Of a stretch of DNA of 9,894 nt, positions 6,051-9,894 are shown one piece after another; within the stretch, counting starts at the first letter, position 1, and each line of letters starts with the position of its first letter. A program made the position numbers and the translations under genes. Origin of the DNA: Clostridiales bacterium. GTDB lineage: Bacteria > Bacillota > Clostridia > Christensenellales > QALW01. Under the pieces are notes generated by a model. It made no database searches. It was not told the DNA's origin and was given only the letters and a program-made list of their open reading frames with translations. The stretch lies in NCBI GenBank assembly GCA_018376855.1, contig JAHAAN010000068.1, positions 1 through 9,894 on the forward strand. Direction: 5' to 3'.

Positions 6051-6926
6051 ATGGATAAACAACAATACCAGCTTAACAAGGAATTGGCACAAATGCTCAA
6101 GGGCGGCGTTATTATGGATGTAACTACGCCTGAGCAAGCCAAAATTGCCGAACAGGCAGGCGCATGCGCGGTGATGGCTTTGGAACGCATTCCGGCAGAT
6201 ATTCGCGCGGCGGGCGGCGTTTCACGCATGAGCGACCCCAAAATGATTCGCGGAATTCAAAACGCTGTTTCGATTCCCGTTATGGCCAAATGCAGGATCG
6301 GTCATTTTGCGGAGGCACAGATTTTACAGGCCATTGAAATCGATTATATTGACGAAAGCGAAGTACTGTCCCCTGCAGACGATGTATATCACATTGACAA
6401 AACACAGTTCCGTGTGCCGTTTGTCTGCGGGGCAAAGGATCTCGGCGAAGCGCTGCGCAGAATTGCGGAAGGCGCTTCCATGATCCGAACGAAAGGCGAA
6501 CCCGGCACAGGCGACATCGTGCAGGCGGTGCGCCACATGAGAATAATGAACAGCGAGATCAGCCGAATCCGTTCCCTGCGCGAAGACGAGCTTTATGAAG
6601 CCGCAAAGCAACTGAAGGTTCCCTATACGCTTGTGCAGGAGATTCATAACAGCGGCCGCCTGCCTGTGGTGAATTTCGCGGCAGGAGGTATCGCCACGCC
6701 CGCGGATGCTGCGCTGATGATGCAGCTGGGTGCCGAAGGCGTATTCGTAGGCTCCGGTATCTTCAAATCCGGAAACCCCGCTAAACGCGCAGCCGCCATT
6801 GTTAAAGCCGTTACAAACTACAAAGACGCCGACATGCTGGCAGAGCTTTCCGAGGATCTCGGCGAGGCAATGGTGGGAATCAACGAACAGGAAATTCAGC
6901 TGCTTATGGCTCAGCGCGGCGAGTAA
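6051..6926 (+). CDS. pdxS: Pyridoxal 5'-phosphate synthase, synthase subunit PdxS
   Basis: A 291-residue TIM-barrel enzyme that makes PLP from ribose 5-phosphate (or ribulose 5-phosphate), glyceraldehyde 3-phosphate and ammonia supplied by PdxT; the two form a cytoplasmic 12+12 complex. Diagnostic parts are GGVIMDV (Asp23), IPVMAKCRIGH with the first catalytic lysine K80 (K81 in B. subtilis), MIRTKGEPGTGD with the second catalytic lysine, and the phosphate-binding NFAAGGIATPADAA and GVFVGSGIFKS stretches. The ATG at 6051 is chosen because AAGGAG (6036-6041) lies 9 nt upstream and the protein then begins like known PdxS proteins; the frame is open further upstream but that would pass through the promoter. 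It is 24 bp from pdxT and so in one operon with it. Identity is near certain. Confidence 0.98.
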   Translation: MDKQQYQLNKELAQMLKGGVIMDVTTPEQAKIAEQAGACAVMALERIPADIRAAGGVSRMSDPKMIRGIQNAVSIPVMAKCRIGHFAEAQILQAIEIDYIDESEVLSPADDVYHIDKTQFRVPFVCGAKDLGEALRRIAEGASMIRTKGEPGTGDIVQAVRHMRIMNSEISRIRSLREDELYEAAKQLKVPYTLVQEIHNSGRLPVVNFAAGGIATPADAALMMQLGAEGVFVGSGIFKSGNPAKRAAAIVKAVTNYKDADMLAELSEDLGEAMVGINEQEIQLLMAQRGE

Positions 6927-6950
6927 GCTTGCAAAAGGACGGTTTAACAG

Positions 6951-7517
6951 ATGAATATCGGAATACTGGCGCTTCAGGGCGCTTTTGCAGAACATAAAAA
7001 AATGCTTGAACGCCTCGGCGTTCCCTGCTTTGAAATACGGAAAAAGGAGAACCTGTCCCGCTCTTTCGACGGCCTGATTCTTCCGGGCGGAGAAAGCACC
7101 GTAATGGGAAAGCTGCTGCGCGAGCTTGAACTCTTTGAACCGCTGCGCGAACGAATTCAAAACGGTCTGCCTGTAATGGGAACCTGCGCCGGGCTGCTGC
7201 TGCTTGCACAGCATATTGAAAACGATCCTCGCCGACACTTTGCCACCTTTCCCGCCGTTGCCGTGCGCAATGCATACGGCCGGCAATTAGGCAGCTTTGC
7301 TGCAGAAGCGGAATTTGCGGGGATCGGCGCTGTTCCGATGCGTTTCATCCGTGCGCCGTACATTGCAAAGCTGCTTCCCGGCGCTCAAGAGCTGGCTCGC
7401 GTAAACGGGCGAATCGTAGCTGCCCGCACGAAAACACAGCTTGTAACGGCTTTTCACCCTGAATTAACCCATAATTCTGCGGTTCACGAGCTGTTTCTCT
7501 CCATGATTCAAAGATAG
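6951..7517 (+). CDS. pdxT: Pyridoxal 5'-phosphate synthase, glutaminase subunit PdxT
   Basis: A 188-residue class I glutamine amidotransferase that releases ammonia from glutamine and channels it to PdxS. The start MNIGILALQGAFAEH, the oxyanion-region LPGGEST (44-50), the nucleophile C79 in GTCAGLLLLA, and the H169/E171 pair in FHPEL complete the Cys-His-Glu triad. RNAYGRQLGSF (106-116) is also standard. The length is normal for the family. AAAAGGA (6933-6939) is 11 nt before the ATG and the gene follows pdxS after 24 bp. Identity is near certain. Confidence 0.97.
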   Translation: MNIGILALQGAFAEHKKMLERLGVPCFEIRKKENLSRSFDGLILPGGESTVMGKLLRELELFEPLRERIQNGLPVMGTCAGLLLLAQHIENDPRRHFATFPAVAVRNAYGRQLGSFAAEAEFAGIGAVPMRFIRAPYIAKLLPGAQELARVNGRIVAARTKTQLVTAFHPELTHNSAVHELFLSMIQR

Positions 7518-7580
7518 TGCTTGCCTTTTTTGCGGTGCACATTTAAAATGGTGGCACAGATAACAGAAAGGCGGCACAGC

Positions 7581-8393
7581 ATGGAGCAGCAGATTCAGCG
7601 CAGCATTATTAAAAAATACCGAAAGCAGATATGGAACCGCTTTATCGGAGCGCTCAAGGATTATCGCCTCATCAATCGCGGCGACCGCGTAGCCGTATGC
7701 ATTTCCGGCGGAAAGGATTCCTTTCTTTTGGCCTGCTGCATTAAGGAATTGCAGCTTCACAGCAGCGTTCCCTTTGAAGCGGAATATCTGGTCATGGATC
7801 CCGGCTACAAAGAAGAAAACCTTTCGCTGATCCGCAGCAATGCGGCGTTAATGGATCTGCCCGTGCATATCTTCCAAAGCCCCATTTTTGAAGTTGTTAG
7901 CCACGCGGAAGCCTCTCCGTGCTATCTATGCGCAAGAATGCGGCGCGGATACTTATATAAAGAAGCGCAGAAGCTTGGCTGCAATAAGATCGCACTGGGG
8001 CATCATTTTAACGATGTAATTGAAACCATTCTCATGAGCATACTGTACGGAGGAGAATTCCGCACAATGATGCCAAAGCTGCACAGCAAAAATTTTGAAG
8101 GTATGGAACTGATCCGCCCGCTGTATTTAGTGAAGGAACAGGATATTTTGGCATGGCAAAATTATAACGGGCTTGAATTTCTGCAATGCGCCTGCCGCCT
8201 TACCGAAGGATACGCAAACAGAACGGTGGATTCAGCACGCAGAGATGTAAAAGAGCTGATTGCGCAGCTGCGCCGCAAGAATCCCAATATCGACAGCAAT
8301 ATTTTTCGCTCTGCGGAAAATGTTAATTTGGAAACGCTGATCGCATATCACGACAGCAGCAGCCGCCGAAATTTCCTTGATACATATGATTAA
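7581..8393 (+). CDS. ttcA: TtcA-like tRNA thiolation protein (PP-loop ATPase with Fe-S cysteines)
   Basis: A 270-residue protein of the TtcA/TilS PP-loop superfamily. SGGKDS (42-47) is the ATP-binding PP-loop. CYLCARMRRG gives C114 and C117, and LQCACRL gives C203 and C205; in E. coli TtcA a CxxC pair plus one later Cys hold an oxygen-sensitive [4Fe-4S] cluster used to thiolate cytidine 32 of tRNA. GHHFNDVIETILMSILYGGEF (140-160) is also family-typical. The ATG at 7581 has AAAGG 9 nt upstream; the frame extends back to 7521 but without a ribosome binding site. It is somewhat shorter than the E. coli protein (about 310 residues). Only 63 nt and no visible terminator separate it from pdxT, so it may be read from the pdxS promoter. 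The exact target nucleoside is inferred; other TtcA-like subgroups have different or unknown targets. Confidence 0.85.
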   Translation: MEQQIQRSIIKKYRKQIWNRFIGALKDYRLINRGDRVAVCISGGKDSFLLACCIKELQLHSSVPFEAEYLVMDPGYKEENLSLIRSNAALMDLPVHIFQSPIFEVVSHAEASPCYLCARMRRGYLYKEAQKLGCNKIALGHHFNDVIETILMSILYGGEFRTMMPKLHSKNFEGMELIRPLYLVKEQDILAWQNYNGLEFLQCACRLTEGYANRTVDSARRDVKELIAQLRRKNPNIDSNIFRSAENVNLETLIAYHDSSSRRNFLDTYD

Positions 8394-8420
8394 GCCGCCC
8401 TTTTAGAGCCTGACCGTAAC

Positions 8421-8464
8421 ACGTTTTTTATTCGACAAAAATGTTAAAAAAACGTTAATTTTTT
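8421..8464 (+). terminator. Weak AT-rich hairpin, possible terminator after ttcA
   Basis: ACGTTTTTT (8421-8429) pairs perfectly with AAAAAACGT (8447-8455) around a 17-nt loop, followed by TAA and a run of six Ts (8459-8464). The stem has only two G-C pairs, so folding strength is doubtful. No better terminator is visible between ttcA and the next promoter. Confidence 0.35.
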
Positions 8465-8472
8465 CTGTTTGC

Positions 8473-8501
8473 TTGCAATATAAATTGAGCAATGTTATAA
8501 T
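8473..8501 (+). promoter_or_regulatory. Promoter of the DUF308 membrane protein gene
   Basis: TTGCAA (8473-8478) and a perfect TATAAT (8496-8501) are 17 bp apart. Transcription would start near 8508, giving a leader of about 63 nt. That leader holds a small hairpin, GCAGCG (8517-8522) with CGCTGC (8532-8537), followed by a strong GAGGAGG site (8559-8565). Confidence 0.7.
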
Positions 8502-8570
8502 AGTAAACAGCAGAGAGCAGCGCTTATCAACCGCTGCCTTTGCATTCCGAATAAAAAAGAGGAGGGCGCT

Positions 8571-9131
8571 ATGAATTTTTTTAAGGATATCCGCAAAAGC
8601 TACATTATTACTTCCTTGATTTACATTGTGATCGGTCTTGTTATGGCATTTTGGCCGCAGCAGATCGGAGTAGGTCTTTGTTACGTTTTGGGCGCGCTTG
8701 CATGCGTGTACGGCGTAGTTCGGGCTGTTACGTACTTCACAAAGCCTTCGGACGATATTTTCCGCAATGATCTTGCTATCGGTTTGATCGTTTTGGCTTC
8801 TGGCATTTTTATTTTGGTCCAACCGGATTTTGTGCTGAATATTTTGCAGTATCTGCTTGCCGTACTCATTGTAATCGACAGCGTAATTAAATTACAGCGA
8901 GCCGTTACGCTTTGCAAATTGCAATACCCCTATTGGTGGTGCGTTCTGATTCTTGCAATCTTAACGCTGGCCTTCGGAATTGTACTGCTGTGCGATCCTT
9001 TCCAAACCAGAAACCTGCTGATGACGCTTATCGGCGTTGGGTTAATTGTAGACGGTGTGGGCGATCTTTGGGCCATTACGCTGCTTACAAAGCGCATAAA
9101 GGATCATTTTCCGGTTTCACGTTTAGACTAA
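8571..9131 (+). CDS. DUF308 / HdeD-type six-helix membrane protein
   Basis: A 186-residue integral membrane protein with six predicted helices arranged as three similar helix pairs. Each pair has a Gly-rich first helix, a Pro in the short link and a second helix: IGLVMAFWPQQ, SGIFILVQPDF and FGIVLLCDPFQ mark the three units, and VVRAVTYF, KLQRAVTL and LWAITLL end them. This threefold pattern is typical of the DUF308 family that includes E. coli HdeD, a protein linked to acid resistance whose molecular activity is not settled. The ATG at 8571 is preceded by GAGGAGG with a 5-nt spacer. It is a single-gene transcription unit with its own promoter and terminator. The family is well supported; the function is unknown. 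Confidence 0.85.
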   Translation: MNFFKDIRKSYIITSLIYIVIGLVMAFWPQQIGVGLCYVLGALACVYGVVRAVTYFTKPSDDIFRNDLAIGLIVLASGIFILVQPDFVLNILQYLLAVLIVIDSVIKLQRAVTLCKLQYPYWWCVLILAILTLAFGIVLLCDPFQTRNLLMTLIGVGLIVDGVGDLWAITLLTKRIKDHFPVSRLD

Positions 9132-9152
9132 ACCAACTGTAATGCAAATTTT

Positions 9153-9185
9153 AAGCCGTTTCAAAGCATTTGAAACGGCTTTTTT
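9153..9185 (+). terminator. Intrinsic terminator after the DUF308 gene
   Basis: AAGCCGTTTCAAA (9153-9165) pairs perfectly over 13 bp with TTTGAAACGGCTT (9169-9181) around a 3-nt GCA loop, and the stem runs into six Ts (9180-9185). This is the clearest terminator in the window. Confidence 0.92.
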
Positions 9186-9217
9186 CATACAATTTATAAA
9201 AACAGCAATTTTCTATC

Positions 9218-9246
9218 TTGAAATTTGTCGAAAAATATATTATTAT
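9218..9246 (+). promoter_or_regulatory. Promoter of the lipoprotein gene
   Basis: TTGAAA (9218-9223) and TATTAT (9241-9246) are 17 bp apart; an overlapping alternative uses TTGTCG (9225-9230) with TATAAT (9246-9251) at 15 bp. The surrounding 9190-9285 stretch is very AT-rich and holds no gene. The leader is roughly 45-50 nt. Confidence 0.55.
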
Positions 9247-9300
9247 ATAATGTATTGCAATTCATACTTGACTTTATATAACAAAGAAAGGACGAAAAAC

Positions 9301-9894
9301 ATGAAAAAAGCTTATACCCTGCTGATTCTGCTGACAGCGCTGTGCGTCGGCTTTGTAGGTTGTGTCTCACAGCCGGGCGAAGCGACCGCAACAGTTCCTG
9401 CAGACAGCACAACAAACGCATCTCAAACTTCCGACGCCACTCAGGCGCCCACAGACGACGCATCCTTGAATCCATCGCAGGAAACAAACACCTCAAGTCC
9501 TTCTCCTGACACGACGCCGACAGATGAACCTACCGCTGCTCCATCGCCGGACGCCACCGGTTCTGTTGCGCCCGGCCCGACGGTATCGCATGAACCTGTG
9601 ACCGAATGGGACTATGCCGTACCCTATGGAGCCGCCTCTATTAAATGCACAGCGCTCACCCGCTTTAACGACGGCACAAAAGGCAGCGGCGACGGCAAAT
9701 TCACTTTCAGCAGCAACGGTTTGCTGATCCAGCAGACAAACGGCGCTTATGCCGATACTTACGGCATCTATTCCGGCGCTAACCTGCTGAATGCAGATTA
9801 CAGCAAAACGCTTTATGTCGGCATTACTGCAGAAAACAAGGAAAGTCACAGCGTTTTGTTCGGCTTGCAAGGAAATGATAAAAACGGTAAATCC
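9301..9894 (+). CDS. Secreted lipoprotein with Thr/Pro/Ser-rich stalk (runs off the window)
   Basis: The first 198 residues of a protein that continues past the edge. MKKAYTLLILLTALCVGFVGC is a lipoprotein signal peptide whose lipobox ends at C21 (FVGC), the residue expected to be lipid-modified and cleaved before. Residues about 22-102 form a low-complexity stalk rich in Thr, Ser, Pro, Ala and Asp, which would hold the next domain away from the membrane. From about 103 (TEWDYAVPYG) an ordered, probably beta-rich domain starts (KGSGDGKFTFSSNGLLIQQ, then KTLYVGITAENKESHSVLFG) that could be a carbohydrate- or ligand-binding module, but I cannot name it. AAAGGA (9287-9292) lies 8 nt before the ATG. 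Lipoprotein status is secure; function unknown. Confidence 0.85.
   Translation, partial: MKKAYTLLILLTALCVGFVGCVSQPGEATATVPADSTTNASQTSDATQAPTDDASLNPSQETNTSSPSPDTTPTDEPTAAPSPDATGSVAPGPTVSHEPVTEWDYAVPYGAASIKCTALTRFNDGTKGSGDGKFTFSSNGLLIQQTNGAYADTYGIYSGANLLNADYSKTLYVGITAENKESHSVLFGLQGNDKNGKS

Noticed and set aside
6324..7286. Long open frame of 320 codons on the minus strand across pdxS and pdxT
   Set aside because: It is fully antisense to two certain genes, spans their junction, shows no domain and is rich in Cys, His and Gln as expected of a shadow frame.
9493..9870. 125-codon minus-strand frame opposite the lipoprotein gene
   Set aside because: The plus-strand frame has a lipobox, signal peptide and ribosome binding site; the antisense frame has none.

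Overview
The window looks like a chromosomal stretch from a Gram-positive Bacillota, most likely class Clostridia. The reasons are AGGAG-type ribosome binding sites before nearly every gene, TTGACA/TATAAT-like promoters, the DXP-independent PdxS/PdxT route to vitamin B6 with a divergent MocR-type regulator, a TtcA-like thiolase of the kind found in anaerobes, and a Gram-positive lipoprotein. GC is moderate in the housekeeping genes and clearly lower, by eye, in one cassette around 3.4-4.5 kb. I see no tRNA, rRNA, CRISPR array, insertion sequence or phage gene.

Layout. 1-261 is the 3' end of an M29-type metallo-aminopeptidase, followed by a hairpin. 454-1632 encodes a cation diffusion facilitator (manganese-type metal site) behind a structured leader and a TTG start; its C-terminal cytoplasmic module appears to be duplicated. 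1629-1823 (minus) is a 64-residue protein that overlaps the transporter tail to tail. 1901-2452 is a Nudix hydrolase of the ADP-ribose pyrophosphatase type. A shared hairpin separates it from a two-gene minus-strand cassette (2521-4375). The first gene of that cassette is a two-domain putative amidase without a visible signal peptide; the second is an exported protein of unknown function.

The centre of the window is the vitamin B6 locus. A MocR/PdxR-type regulator (4541-5944, minus) is transcribed away from pdxS (6051-6926) and pdxT (6951-7517). A 106-bp divergent control region holds a strong pdxS promoter flanked by a near-perfect inverted repeat that may be the operator. PdxS and PdxT together make pyridoxal 5'-phosphate, and the regulator's own aminotransferase-like domain has the residues to bind PLP, so a feedback loop is likely. 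A TtcA-like PP-loop/iron-sulfur tRNA thiolation protein (7581-8393) follows pdxT without a visible terminator and may be co-transcribed.

The right end holds a DUF308/HdeD-type membrane protein (8571-9131) with its own promoter and a good terminator. After it comes the start of a lipoprotein (9301 to the window edge) with a long Thr/Pro/Ser-rich stalk. Most of the window is ordinary housekeeping DNA. The parts least explained by known families are the AT-rich amidase/exported-protein pair, the 64-residue protein, the leader of the metal transporter and the duplicated transporter tail. I did not find convincing evidence of a wholly new system.
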